Below are positions 37,178 through 46,423 of a stretch of 64,000 bases of DNA, one piece after another. Source of the DNA: Variovorax paradoxus (GTDB taxonomy: Bacteria > Pseudomonadota > Gammaproteobacteria > Burkholderiales > Burkholderiaceae_C); contig NZ_JAUSXL010000002.1 of NCBI RefSeq assembly GCF_030815975.1, positions 682,001 through 746,000 of the forward strand, written 5' to 3'. Made by a program: the position numbers and the translations under genes. The notes below the pieces were generated by a model. It worked only from the letters and a program-made list of their open reading frames with translations. It did not search any database and was not told the origin of the DNA. The first letter of the stretch is position 1. Every line of letters begins with the position of its first letter.

Positions 37178-37386
37178 CGGCGCCGGCCGGGAGGTGCGCG
37201 AACGCGTATTCCAGGGCACATGAATGCGCCAATTAAGAACAACGAATTAATCCTGATTTACAAGACATTTCGACACAAGGATTTGCACGCATAAAAGCCT
37301 TCGCGAGGGCTAAATTAGTTGCGGCACACTTCGCCAACTGCTAATCTTGTCCCAACTGTTAACTGCTAATTGAGAGGATGTTTGCC

Positions 37387-37680
37387 ATGAGAATCAACCC
37401 ACTGGTTTCCGCAACCGTCATCGCCGTGTTGGGCATTTCTTCGGCTTGGGCCCAGACCCCGCCACCGGTCCAGACGCCTGGCCCTCAGCCGGCCAGCGCG
37501 ACCGGCGCAACCAATTCCGCATTCGGCCGCATTACCGCCGGGCAAGCCGGTGGCGTTGCAGCCAGCGTTGGCCTGGCGGCCGCCGTCGCCAGTGGCAATG
37601 GCGGCAACAGCGGTGGCGGCAGCGGCACGGGCGGCACCGGCGGCACGGGTACGGGCACAGGCACGACCGGCACCAATTAA
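37387..37680 (+). CDS. Small secreted Gly/Thr-rich protein, GfcA-like
   Basis: A 97-aa exported protein. The signal peptide ends at ISSAWAQ, then a Pro-rich stretch is followed by a conserved-looking ATNSAFGRITAGQ and a terminal Gly/Thr/Ser-rich tail of about 30 residues. Composition, size and position upstream of a GfcB-like lipoprotein and a GfcC-GfcD protein match the threonine-rich GfcA (YmcD) of group 4 capsule operons. ATG 37387 has GAGAGG at a normal distance; ATG 37378 touches the ribosome binding site. Confidence 0.65.
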   Translation: MRINPLVSATVIAVLGISSAWAQTPPPVQTPGPQPASATGATNSAFGRITAGQAGGVAASVGLAAAVASGNGGNSGGGSGTGGTGGTGTGTGTTGTN

Positions 37681-37682
37681 TC

Positions 37683-38435
37683 GTGCGGGCCCTCTCCGCG
37701 GGAGGGCATTCGCCGAGGGGTCCGCGCGTTGGTCTCGCCACGCGACTTATTGAATGCTGCCTTCTGTCGGCATTTCTTTTGGGCGTTGGCGGCTGTTCTT
37801 CCGGATCCTCGGCCATGCTGGCCACGGCTCGGCAAATCTATAGCGGCAACACCGCAGCGCCCCAGCCCACTTTCAATCCGAATTACCGCTATTTGCGGGT
37901 AGCTGTCGGCGAACAGACGGTCTTCATGGTGCTCGGCTATATCGACAAGCGCCCCGAAGGTGCTGTCGAGGTCTGGTACAGCGGCAACGGCGAAGTCGTC
38001 AGGCTGCTCGACGGACGCCTCGTGGGAACGACCGGCCTCAGCACCGACTGGCGCAATGTGCGCTTTTCCAACCTGCCCGCATGGACCGGCGATGCGAACG
38101 GTGCGCCGCCGAAGGCCTACCAGCGCGAGCGCGACATGATGCCGGGCTACCGGTTCGGCATTCGCGACCAGATCGTGCAGACGCCGATTGCCGCGCCGCA
38201 GCAGACCGCCCTGGCCGGCATCGCGGCCGCGTCCCTGCGCTGGTACGAGGAGCGCAGCGTTTCGCACCCGGCGAGCGCCTCGCTGCCTCCGGCGCGCTTT
38301 GGCGTTTCGCAAGCGGGCGGCACGCCGCGGGTCGTCTATTCCGAGCAATGTATTTCCAATGACCTGTGTATGAGCTTCGAGCAGTGGACGCCTTCCCCCC
38401 CAGCACCCGTCGCAGCGGCGAGCGCTGGTACATGA
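37683..38435 (+). CDS. YjbF/GfcB family lipoprotein
   Basis: A 250-aa predicted outer-membrane lipoprotein of the YjbF/GfcB family involved in exopolysaccharide or capsule export. The lipobox is LLGVGGC with Cys near residue 38. The mature part shows LATARQIYSGN, YRYLRVAVGEQTVFMVLGYI and EVWYSGNGEVVRLLDGRLVG, typical of the family. No ATG is in frame before the signal peptide; GTG 37683, two bases after the upstream stop, is the best start and implies coupling. The stop overlaps the next gene (ATGA). Confidence 0.8.
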   Translation: MRALSAGGHSPRGPRVGLATRLIECCLLSAFLLGVGGCSSGSSAMLATARQIYSGNTAAPQPTFNPNYRYLRVAVGEQTVFMVLGYIDKRPEGAVEVWYSGNGEVVRLLDGRLVGTTGLSTDWRNVRFSNLPAWTGDANGAPPKAYQRERDMMPGYRFGIRDQIVQTPIAAPQQTALAGIAAASLRWYEERSVSHPASASLPPARFGVSQAGGTPRVVYSEQCISNDLCMSFEQWTPSPPAPVAAASAGT

Positions 38436-41400
38436 GCAGTTCGCTCCTCCGTGGCTTCGGCAGACACCCCTGGCCTCTTCGCGCGGCGGTGGCCTGCGCA
38501 CTGGCGGCGAGTTGCGCCGCCGGCGCACAGCCTCTGGGCAACAGCCCCATCGACAACAAATCACCCGCCGAAGACTCGGACATCCGCCCCGGCGAACGGC
38601 TGAGCGCCTGGCTGCTGCGCCAGCCGGCCGAAACGGCATCTCCGGGACTGGCCTGGCGCATCCCGCAAGAGCGCCTGGCGCAGCAGTTCCTGAAGAACAC
38701 CCTGCTGCTGCGGCTCGATGCCGCCAGCCGGCGCGTGCCCCGCGAAGAGCAGGGCCGGCGCAAGCAGCTGAGCTCCTGGCTGCAGGGCCTGCCGGTGACC
38801 GGCCGCGTCGCGCTCGGCATCGTCGATCCGCGCTGGCTCCAGGCGCATCCGGAAGAGGACCCGGTGCTGACGGCCGGCCAGCAACTCGTTGCGCCGCCGC
38901 CCGTGCTGAAGACTATCTCGGTCCTGCAGCCCGATGGGCAGCTTTGCCAGGTGGCCCACGAACCCGGCCGCACGGCGTGGGACTACGTCGCCGCCTGCAG
39001 CCCCGAGGGCAAGCACGACTGGGCCTGGGTCGCCCAGCCGGACGGACGCACCGGCCGCGTGGGCGTGGCGCACTGGAATGCGCACCCTTCGGATGAGCCG
39101 GCACCGGGCGCATGGGTCTGGGCCGCGCCGCGCGGCATGGACGACCTGGAGGCGATCTCCGAGGGCATCATCAAGTTTCTGGCCACGCAGGGGCCGTCGC
39201 CGCAAGACGGCGCGATCCTGCAGCCTTCGGCTGGTGCTGCACCGGCTGCGGCCATCTCGGCACCCGCTGCACCGCTCGCCATACCCGCCATACCCGCCCT
39301 GCCCGATGTACCGCCGGCGCCCTCGACCGCCATTTCCGTGCGCCCCGAGGCGGCACCGCAGTACCGCGCGCTGCGGACCAGCGGCAACGACTGGGGCGAA
39401 ACCGGCCTGCTGCAGACTCCCACGGCCCGCATGGGCCAGGCGGGCGACATGCGGACCTCGCTCACGCATGTCTCGCCCTACACGCGGCTGAACGTCATGT
39501 TCCAGCCGCTGGACTGGCTGGAAGCGGGCTTTCGCTATACCTCCATCAGCAACCGGATCTACGGCGTGGGCCTGAGCAACCAGGGCTACAAGGACAAGAG
39601 CATCGACCTGAAGGCGCGGCTGTGGAAAGAGTCGGCCTACCTGCCGGAAGTGGCGCTGGGCTTTCGCGACATCGGCGGCACCGGTCTCTTTTCGTCCGAG
39701 TACCTGGTGGCAAGCAAGCGCCACGGCGACCTGGATTTCAGCCTCGGCATCGGCTGGGGCTACCTGGGAAGCAGCGGAAACATCAGCAATCCCCTCGGTG
39801 TGCTGAGCAGCCGCTTCAAGACCCGCGTCAGCGAGACGACATGGGGCGGTGCCAACTTCGGCCGGCTCTTTCGCGGACCTGCCGCCCTCTTTGGCGGCGT
39901 GCAATGGCGCACGCCCTGGGACCCGCTGACGCTCAAGCTCGAATACGACGGCAACGACTACAAGAACGAGCCGCTCAACAACGCCCAGCGGCAGCGCTCC
40001 CCATTCAACATCGGCCTGGAGTACCGCTACTCCCCCGGCGTGACTTTCTCGGCCGGCTTCGAACGCGGCAACAAGGTGATGCTGGGCGTCACGCTGCAGG
40101 CCAACCTGGCCACGATGCAGATGCCCAAGACGGCAGACCTGCCGGCGCCGAACTTTTCGCCGGACCCACCCGCCACCTCGCCGGGCTGGGCGGCCACCGC
40201 AGCCGACATCGAAAGCCGCACCGACTGGACCATCCAGCGCATTGCGCCGCAAGGCCAGATGCTGCATGTGTGGATCACCGAAAGCGCCACGGTCTATCGG
40301 GATGTCCGCGTCGAGAAGATCATTGCCGTGCTGCATCGCGATGCGCCGGCTTCGATCAAGAACTTCGTGCTCCACTATTCGGAGCGGGGCCTGCCGCTGC
40401 ACGCGCAAGTGGTCAACCGCAACGAATGGGTGACGGCGCACTACCAGGCGCAGACGCCGGGCGAGGTCCGTGCGGCCAGCCAGCGCGACTATGCGCCCCC
40501 GCCCGTGGGCTCGGGCGACCCGGCCACCTATGTTCCGCCGGGCAGCAGCGCCAACACTGCAGCCTCCTCCTCCACCACGGCCGACAGCAGCGCACTCGCC
40601 CCGTGGGAGCGCCGCTCCGACAAGTTCAGCATCGGCCTCACGCCCAGCCTCGGCCAGATCCTCGGCGGCCCCAACGCATTCGTGCTCTACCAGATCGGCG
40701 TGCAGGCGGTGGCGGAATACCGCTTCACGCCCAGCACCTGGGTCAACGGCGCACTGAACCTGCGCCTGGTCGACAACTTCGACAAGTTCACCTACACGGC
40801 GGGCAGCAACCTGCCCCGCGTGCGAACCCTCCAGCGCGAGTACGTCACCTCGAAGCGCCTGACCATGCCGGTGCTTCAGCTGACGCACGTCGGCAGGCTG
40901 ACCGACAACCAGTACTACAGCGTGTACGGCGGTGCACTGGAAACCATGTATGCGGGCGTCGGCGCGGAATGGCTCTATCGGCCATGGCGCAGCCCGATCG
41001 CCTTCGGCGTGGACTTCAACCACGTGCGGCAGCGCGACTTCGAACAGGACTTCGGCCTGCGCGACTACAGGGTGAACACCGGCCATGCCACGCTCTACTG
41101 GGACACCGGCTGGAACGGCGTCCTGGCCAAGATCAGCGCGGGCCAGTACCTGGCGGGCGACCGCGGCGTCACCATCGACATCAGCCGCCGCTTCGACAAC
41201 GGCGTGGTGCTCGGCGCCTACGCCACCAAGACCAATGTGTCGGCCAGGCAGTTCGGCGAAGGCAGCTTCGACAAGGGCATCTACCTTTCCATTCCCTTCG
41301 ACGCGCTGCTGCCGCGCTCGAACAAGTTCACCGCCAACTTCGCCTGGGCGCCGCTGGTGCGCGATGGCGGTGCGCGGCTCGGACGGATCCACCCGCTCTA

Positions 41401-41503
41401 CGAGATGACCTCGGCCCGCGACCCGAGCGCCTACAAGTTCGCGCCGCCGGACAGCGGCACGCCGGGCACGGGCGACAACATCCTGAACTTCGGACGGCGA
41501 TAA
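38432..41503 (+). CDS. GfcC-GfcD (YjbG-YjbH) fusion, outer-membrane capsule/EPS protein
   Basis: A 1023-aa exported protein with a signal peptide ending near CAAGAQ. Residues about 45-250 resemble GfcC/YjbG (DIRPGERLSAWLLRQ, VTGRVALGIVDPRWLQ, VLQPDGQLCQVAHEPGR). An Ala/Pro-rich linker follows (about 265-310), then a long YjbH/GfcD-type region (GLLQTPTARMGQAGDMRTSL, VSPYTRLNVMFQPLDWLEAG, LEYDGNDYKNEPL) predicted as outer-membrane beta-barrel. In E. coli these are two genes, gfcC and gfcD. There is no frameshift or stop between the parts. Confidence 0.82.
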   Translation: MSSSLLRGFGRHPWPLRAAVACALAASCAAGAQPLGNSPIDNKSPAEDSDIRPGERLSAWLLRQPAETASPGLAWRIPQERLAQQFLKNTLLLRLDAASRRVPREEQGRRKQLSSWLQGLPVTGRVALGIVDPRWLQAHPEEDPVLTAGQQLVAPPPVLKTISVLQPDGQLCQVAHEPGRTAWDYVAACSPEGKHDWAWVAQPDGRTGRVGVAHWNAHPSDEPAPGAWVWAAPRGMDDLEAISEGIIKFLATQGPSPQDGAILQPSAGAAPAAAISAPAAPLAIPAIPALPDVPPAPSTAISVRPEAAPQYRALRTSGNDWGETGLLQTPTARMGQAGDMRTSLTHVSPYTRLNVMFQPLDWLEAGFRYTSISNRIYGVGLSNQGYKDKSIDLKARLWKESAYLPEVALGFRDIGGTGLFSSEYLVASKRHGDLDFSLGIGWGYLGSSGNISNPLGVLSSRFKTRVSETTWGGANFGRLFRGPAALFGGVQWRTPWDPLTLKLEYDGNDYKNEPLNNAQRQRSPFNIGLEYRYSPGVTFSAGFERGNKVMLGVTLQANLATMQMPKTADLPAPNFSPDPPATSPGWAATAADIESRTDWTIQRIAPQGQMLHVWITESATVYRDVRVEKIIAVLHRDAPASIKNFVLHYSERGLPLHAQVVNRNEWVTAHYQAQTPGEVRAASQRDYAPPPVGSGDPATYVPPGSSANTAASSSTTADSSALAPWERRSDKFSIGLTPSLGQILGGPNAFVLYQIGVQAVAEYRFTPSTWVNGALNLRLVDNFDKFTYTAGSNLPRVRTLQREYVTSKRLTMPVLQLTHVGRLTDNQYYSVYGGALETMYAGVGAEWLYRPWRSPIAFGVDFNHVRQRDFEQDFGLRDYRVNTGHATLYWDTGWNGVLAKISAGQYLAGDRGVTIDISRRFDNGVVLGAYATKTNVSARQFGEGSFDKGIYLSIPFDALLPRSNKFTANFAWAPLVRDGGARLGRIHPLYEMTSARDPSAYKFAPPDSGTPGTGDNILNFGRR

Positions 41504-41516
41504 GACCCACCCCCGT

Positions 41517-41601
41517 CCCTCGCTCACTTCGTGTAGCTCGACTCCCCCCTCAAGGGGGCAACACCAGCGGCCCGGCAGAGCCGGTTCCGCGGTGTTTCTG
41601 A
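41517..41601. repeat. Family B intergenic repeat with double hairpin, copy 2
   Basis: The second copy of the element at 30161-30245 sits between the converging ends of the two EPS gene blocks. It contains CTCACTTCGTGTAGCTC, the hairpin CCCCCCTCAAGGGGG, and the long stem AACACCAGCGGCCCGGC/GCCGGTTCCGCGGTGTT with loop AGA. As it is placed between convergent genes, it could serve as a two-way terminator. Confidence 0.8.
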
Positions 41602-41633
41602 ACTAGGGCTGAGCCGTTTTCAGGCGTTGCGGC

Positions 41634-42863
41634 TCAGCGCGCCGGCGGCGCAGCGGCGCCGCGCATGATGAAGAACAGCCAGCCCATCATCACGGCCGCC
41701 ATGCAGGCAAAGCCCAGCGTCATGGCATTGATGGTCTGGATGTAGGAAATCGGCGGCCTGGCCGCGAGCATGGAAGCAGCGAACACCAGCGCACCGAAGA
41801 TCGAGCACCACAGGAGCGCACCGGGCCGCCCGGCAGCCCTGAAACCCGTCCGCAGGCACATCGTCAGGCCGAAGATCGCGGGCGCGTAGAAGAACGGCGA
41901 AAAATCCATTCCGCCGTAGTTCTTGCCGAAGGCCAGCACCACCAGATACGGTCCCAGCAGGCCCAGCAGGATTCCGCCGATCTCGGCCACCACGAAACCG
42001 AAGACGACGAACTTGACGAAGAGGCGAAAAGCGTCCTTGCGCCGATCGGATGTCCAGCTGGCCGCCAGCCTTGGCAGGATGTAGTAGCCCAGCGCAAGCA
42101 GCACATACTGCATGGGCAGCAGGAAGGTGATGTAGATCTTCAGCAGCCCGCCCTGCATCGAATCCGCGGAGGAGCCCAGCAGCAAGATGGCGCCTCCCGT
42201 CATGATCCAGCTCATGAACTGCGAAAGGCTGGCCTTCCAGCCGTAGCTGGCGGCCTCCCCGATGGTCAGCGCCTGGGCATTGGCGGGTGCCGGCAGCGGC
42301 GCCATCACATGGCGCAGGCTCAGCGCCACCAGAATGGCAAAGGGCAGCTGGATGACGGCAATCCACAGCAGGGCCTGCGTCCATGAAGCAGGCTTCAGGC
42401 CGATCAGCACCGCCACGTATCCGATGCTGATCAGCACGCCGGAAGCGCAGAGCACCAGGTAGCGGCGCCCCACCAGCAGGATGCTGCGAGAAATCCAGAA
42501 TATTTCGTAGCCCGCGATCAGGGCCATGCCGGCCCAGCTCAGCGGCCCGGGGAAACTCGTGAACTGCCAGGCCAGAAAGCCGGCAATCGAAACCGCAAGC
42601 ACGAGCGCCCAGCTCCACCAGGCAGCGGAGCGATCCGCGTAATACCGCTTGATCAACAGCGGCTCGTGCACCACCGCGGTATGCAGGATGTACTGGAAGC
42701 TGACGATCGCCAGGAACGCCGAGGCAATGCCGAAGTCGGAAGGCGAGAGCGCCCGTGCCAGCGCAAAGCTCAGCAGCAGCTGGCTCGCGCTATAGATGCA
42801 CTGGTCTGCAACGGCATAGATCGGACCTCCGAGGCGTTTTCGAATTCCGGACAGGGACGCCAT
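41634..42863 (-). CDS. Polysaccharide flippase (Wzx-like oligosaccharide transporter)
   Basis: An integral membrane protein of about 409 aa with roughly twelve hydrophobic segments and the polysaccharide-transporter family pattern, including QLLLSFALARALSPSDFGIA in the first helices and YILPRLAASWTSDRRK in the middle. It probably flips lipid-linked repeat units across the inner membrane. ATG 42863 is used. A GTG at 42878, one base after the upstream stop and preceded by GGATTAG, is a plausible alternative. It is the last gene of the minus-strand EPS block. Confidence 0.82.
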   Translation of the reverse strand: MASLSGIRKRLGGPIYAVADQCIYSASQLLLSFALARALSPSDFGIASAFLAIVSFQYILHTAVVHEPLLIKRYYADRSAAWWSWALVLAVSIAGFLAWQFTSFPGPLSWAGMALIAGYEIFWISRSILLVGRRYLVLCASGVLISIGYVAVLIGLKPASWTQALLWIAVIQLPFAILVALSLRHVMAPLPAPANAQALTIGEAASYGWKASLSQFMSWIMTGGAILLLGSSADSMQGGLLKIYITFLLPMQYVLLALGYYILPRLAASWTSDRRKDAFRLFVKFVVFGFVVAEIGGILLGLLGPYLVVLAFGKNYGGMDFSPFFYAPAIFGLTMCLRTGFRAAGRPGALLWCSIFGALVFAASMLAARPPISYIQTINAMTLGFACMAAVMMGWLFFIMRGAAAPPAR

Positions 42864-42879
42864 CCTGGGCCTGTTCACC

Positions 42880-44157
42880 CTAATCCGAAATGGACAACAG
42901 GATCGGATAGTCGCTGGCCTTGGCAGCAAAGCCTCCGTCGACGGGGCTGCCGCAGCTTCCGTGGCGCACCTGCGGGAAGAAGTCGACCCGCGTGCACTTC
43001 TTTCCCTTCTCGGCGGGAACCAGCACGTTCTGCTCGGCGCTTTGCGTCCACACCACGTGCAGCAGGGAATTTCCGCGGCTCAGCACCAGCTTGTTCAGGC
43101 CGGCATTGCTCTGGTATGAAACCTTCTTCGAATTCCTGGCGATCTTGAGGAATTCGGTGAGGCTCGAAAAGGCCTCCTTCTTCTCGCCGCCCTTCGACTT
43201 GAGCCCGAAGTTGTCTTCCCTCGAAATCGCGGAGGTTCCCCGGTCCTGCCAGGCATAGAGATTCAGCAGCTTGATGCCCGCGGCCACATTGGTGAGGTAT
43301 TCCCGCAGGATCAGCGAAGCCTGGGTGTTGCGGTCCCGAACGGGCAGGTAGGAGGCATAGCCCCACTCGGAGGCGACGATCCCGACCTTTCCGAGCTGCT
43401 GCTGGTCCAGCTTCGCGCGCAGCTTTCCATAATCTGCAATGGCGGTTTCCGGAATCGAGCGATAGGGATGGATCGATATGTCCGTCAGGCAGTTGGCCCT
43501 GGCTGCCGACACGAAGGCATTCTCGAGCTGCGGCGGAACCTGCCCCGAGTTGAAAGGAAGCTTCGCAAAGCCGAATCCCATGACGATCTTCGGCGGCGTC
43601 TTCATTTGCGCGATGCTGCTGCAGAACTCGGCGGTCGCGGTTTCAAAGCTCGAAAAAAGCGCGGGGTTCAGAAACGTCTTGTGGTCAGGCTCGTTCCACA
43701 GTTCCCAGACCGCGACCTCGGATGCGTGCGCGCTCATGAAGTCGAGTGCGAACTTGGCGAACAGCTTCTCGCGCTGGCCTCCGCCCGCTTCCGCCGGATC
43801 TTGCCCCCAGATCTCCCGCCCCCCGAACAGCGTCACGATCGCTTCGAGCCTGGCGTTTTTCACGCGCTTGATCAAGCCCGAATAGTCGACCGATGCGGGA
43901 TTGACGCTCTTGAGCGGCGGCCGCGCCCCGAATCTCACGAATTCGAAACCCGATGCCCTGATCTCGTTCAGATCCTCGTTCGAGATGGTGGCCGGGTCGA
44001 TCTGCACGCTCAGGGCGACCGGATATTCCGTGCCCAATTCGCTGATGCCGCGGGCCTGCGCCGAGCAGGCCACGGCCGCAAGCGCCGCCGTACCGCACAG
44101 CAGCCTGAAAGCATTCAGCAAACGCCCCGGCACGGAAGGAAAAGACCAAAACTTCAT
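42880..44157 (-). CDS. Clan GH-A glycoside hydrolase-like protein (PslG-like)
   Basis: A 425-aa exported protein with an N-terminal signal ending near VACSAQA and a TIM-barrel glycosidase pattern. The acid/base Glu is likely Glu156 in VWELWNEPDHK, the nucleophile Glu264 in VASEWGYASY, and DISIHPYRS (His230) also fits clan GH-A. Similar periplasmic hydrolases such as PslG occur in EPS operons, where they trim or release polysaccharide. The start overlaps the glycosyltransferase stop (TGATG); a GTG one codon upstream is also possible. Confidence 0.78.
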   Translation of the reverse strand: MKFWSFPSVPGRLLNAFRLLCGTAALAAVACSAQARGISELGTEYPVALSVQIDPATISNEDLNEIRASGFEFVRFGARPPLKSVNPASVDYSGLIKRVKNARLEAIVTLFGGREIWGQDPAEAGGGQREKLFAKFALDFMSAHASEVAVWELWNEPDHKTFLNPALFSSFETATAEFCSSIAQMKTPPKIVMGFGFAKLPFNSGQVPPQLENAFVSAARANCLTDISIHPYRSIPETAIADYGKLRAKLDQQQLGKVGIVASEWGYASYLPVRDRNTQASLILREYLTNVAAGIKLLNLYAWQDRGTSAISREDNFGLKSKGGEKKEAFSSLTEFLKIARNSKKVSYQSNAGLNKLVLSRGNSLLHVVWTQSAEQNVLVPAEKGKKCTRVDFFPQVRHGSCGSPVDGGFAAKASDYPILLSISD

Positions 44158-45224
44158 CACTGCACCGACTCCTTATACAAGTCCAGGATGGCGGCGTTCA
44201 TTCGGTCGGCGGTGTATTTCTCTTCGAAAATCTCCCGTCCGGCACGCCCCATCCGCTGTAGTTCCTCATCGGAAATCCGATCGATCTCGCGCAGCGCGTC
44301 GTCCAGTCCATCGAGCGAAAACAGCCGGCCGTTCCGGTTGTCTTCGACGATATCGACCAGCCCGCCCACGGCAGACGCAAAAACCGGCTTGCTCCGGGCC
44401 ATGGCCTCGACCGCGACAAGGCCGAAGCCTTCCCACCGGGAGGGAACGATGACCGCATCGCACGACCTGTAGGCCTCTTCGAGTTCGTCTTTCTCGAGCC
44501 ATCCGGCGAATTCGATCTCGCTGGAGCGCGCAAGGGAAAGATCGTTTCTGACCGCGCCACCCACGATCACGAGCTTGAAGCCAGGCTGGACGCGGGCATA
44601 GGCGTCGAGCAAGGCGTCGATGCCCTTCTGCCGATCGAGCCGTCCCACGAACAGGATCCTCCGGGGCCGTGCCGGGGCCCTCGGCGCAACGGTGCTTTCC
44701 GGAATGGGGGCGGTGAGCTGAATTCCGTTCGGAATGCATTTGCACCGCTTGATGCCGAATTTTTCGGCAATCCGGAACTCGTGGCCACTGATGCAGATGA
44801 TCGCGTCGCTCCAATGGGACAGCAGCCATTCGATCCATCGATAGATCGACTTCTTGTAGGAAGGCCCGACCTGATCGAAGGCCCAGCCATGCGAGCAATA
44901 GACGATCTTGGTCTCGGCCGGCACCTGGCCGAGCAGCGCCATGGCGCGAACGATCCCGCCCGGAATGGAACTGTGCAGGTGAAGGACCGTGGGGCGCTCC
45001 GAGCGGATGATTTTCTTGATCTCGGCGGCGTAGCTCGCGAGGGCAAGAGGACTTCGGGCCGTGGGAACCACATGCGTGTCCCGGGAATTCAGCCACTCCA
45101 CCGGCCCGGGCAATATGAACTTTGCCTGGCTGATCACAGGGGAGTTCTGCTGAAAGCCCGAAACCAGCCGAAGATAGGTTTCGAGCCCGCCCTTGAGCGT
45201 TTCGGCAACGTGCAATATCTTCAT
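44157..45224 (-). CDS. Glycosyltransferase family 4 protein
   Basis: A 355-aa GT-B glycosyltransferase. The C-terminal half has the family-4 pattern RILFVGRLDRQKGIDALLDA, then VPSRWEGFGLVAVEAMARSK with the conserved Glu-X7-Glu. The N-terminus (MKILHVAETLKGGLETYLRL) matches the acceptor-binding domain. It would add one sugar to the undecaprenyl-linked repeat unit. It is the only clear glycosyltransferase besides the priming enzyme in this locus. It starts 11 bp after the pyruvyltransferase gene. Confidence 0.9.
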   Translation of the reverse strand: MKILHVAETLKGGLETYLRLVSGFQQNSPVISQAKFILPGPVEWLNSRDTHVVPTARSPLALASYAAEIKKIIRSERPTVLHLHSSIPGGIVRAMALLGQVPAETKIVYCSHGWAFDQVGPSYKKSIYRWIEWLLSHWSDAIICISGHEFRIAEKFGIKRCKCIPNGIQLTAPIPESTVAPRAPARPRRILFVGRLDRQKGIDALLDAYARVQPGFKLVIVGGAVRNDLSLARSSEIEFAGWLEKDELEEAYRSCDAVIVPSRWEGFGLVAVEAMARSKPVFASAVGGLVDIVEDNRNGRLFSLDGLDDALREIDRISDEELQRMGRAGREIFEEKYTADRMNAAILDLYKESVQ

Positions 45225-45235
45225 AGAGGTGCCAA

Positions 45236-46423
45236 TCAGATCAATGCATGGATACCGGCCACCACCTGGCTTCTCAATGCGTCGAGCACCTTCCGGTCCG
45301 GGTTCCTGTCGTTCAGCAGGCCCAGCACCGAAACCCCCAGCTTTTCAACCCGGGGCGACAAGTCGAAGAGGTAGCGCTTTCTGCCAGTCAGCTCGAAAAA
45401 TGACTCCACCTTCTTGTCCCAATTCATTCCTATGGACGGAATGTTCAAACCGTAGGCAACGATATTTGCGTGGAGCCGGTGGGCCACGATGCATGAGCAG
45501 GCGCTGATCAAGGCAACGAGTTCGTCGGGGTGCCGGGGAACAAGAAAAATAGACTTCGGCGCATCGGATGCCGAGGAAATTTCTTCCAGTACCTTGTTGT
45601 CTTCGGAGGCACCGTTCGTGAAATAGAGCACGCGCTTTCCCTCGGCTCGCAATGCTTCGGCCAGGCTGGCAAAAAACTTGGCGGACTGCGTCGAATTCGA
45701 GCCCTCGTATTCGGAATTCATGACCAGCGCATCGAGGCTGCTGACGCAAATTCCGATGTCCCAGTTTTTTTCCGGTGAAAGCTCGTCCGAGAAAGCATCG
45801 GCGCAAATGAGCGCCGGGTCGGGTACGACCTGTATATCGCTTCTCGGGATTCGAAAGTAGGTGTGCAGATTGCTGGCCGATTCCTGGTCGCGCGTAGCGT
45901 AGAAGGCCGGCCTGGCATTTTTCAGGAATCGCCTGACCAGAACACGCCCCAGAAAAGACCATTTCGCCGTCACGCCGACCGACAAGATCACCACCTTCTT
46001 TCCGCGCAGCAGCCTGCTCAGGAGGTACAGCTTCGCCGGAAAATTGAGGGCCACATCGCAAAACAGCTGGCCGCCGCCAATGACGACCAGGTCCGCGTCG
46101 TCCACCGCGGCCTTCCAGTTCCTTCGCCAGCCGAGAAAATAGCCCTTGAGGCAATACAGGAACACGATCACCGACCTGATGAGCGACGGCAGCTTCGCAA
46201 AGAGCCGGAATGCGCCACCACCACGCAGGTTTTCTTCCTCGAACCCGAGCCGGCCGGCAATGTCCAGAAATTCGACCCTCGCCTGCGGATATTTCAGGCC
46301 GGCAATATGAGCCAGGGATGCCGCAATGACCCCGTCACCCAGGTTGTCGCTGAAGGGCACGGCGCAGATAAGGATTTTTTTCATCTGTGAATCGATGGCC
46401 TTCTTCGAAGCCAAGCCATTCAT
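45236..46423 (-). CDS. Polysaccharide pyruvyl transferase family protein
   Basis: A 395-aa protein of the polysaccharide pyruvyltransferase family (CsaB/WcaK/AmsJ type), which adds ketal-linked pyruvate to sugars. Visible features are LICAVPFSDNLGDGVIAASL, DADLVVIGGGQLFCD, VVILSVGVTAKWSF and a C-terminal IVAHRLHANIVAYGLNIPSI. ATG 46423 overlaps the sugar transferase stop as ATGA; ATG 46384 (MKKILI) is the alternative that better matches the family N-terminus. Base composition is somewhat lower in GC than in flanking housekeeping genes. Confidence 0.87.
   Translation of the reverse strand: MNGLASKKAIDSQMKKILICAVPFSDNLGDGVIAASLAHIAGLKYPQARVEFLDIAGRLGFEEENLRGGGAFRLFAKLPSLIRSVIVFLYCLKGYFLGWRRNWKAAVDDADLVVIGGGQLFCDVALNFPAKLYLLSRLLRGKKVVILSVGVTAKWSFLGRVLVRRFLKNARPAFYATRDQESASNLHTYFRIPRSDIQVVPDPALICADAFSDELSPEKNWDIGICVSSLDALVMNSEYEGSNSTQSAKFFASLAEALRAEGKRVLYFTNGASEDNKVLEEISSASDAPKSIFLVPRHPDELVALISACSCIVAHRLHANIVAYGLNIPSIGMNWDKKVESFFELTGRKRYLFDLSPRVEKLGVSVLGLLNDRNPDRKVLDALRSQVVAGIHALI

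Noticed and set aside
37683..37740. Resemblance of the GfcB-like gene start to the family A repeat (GCATTCGC-GAGGGG)
   Set aside because: The match is short and interrupted, lacks terminal inverted repeats and lies in a coding signal peptide; chance similarity is more likely.
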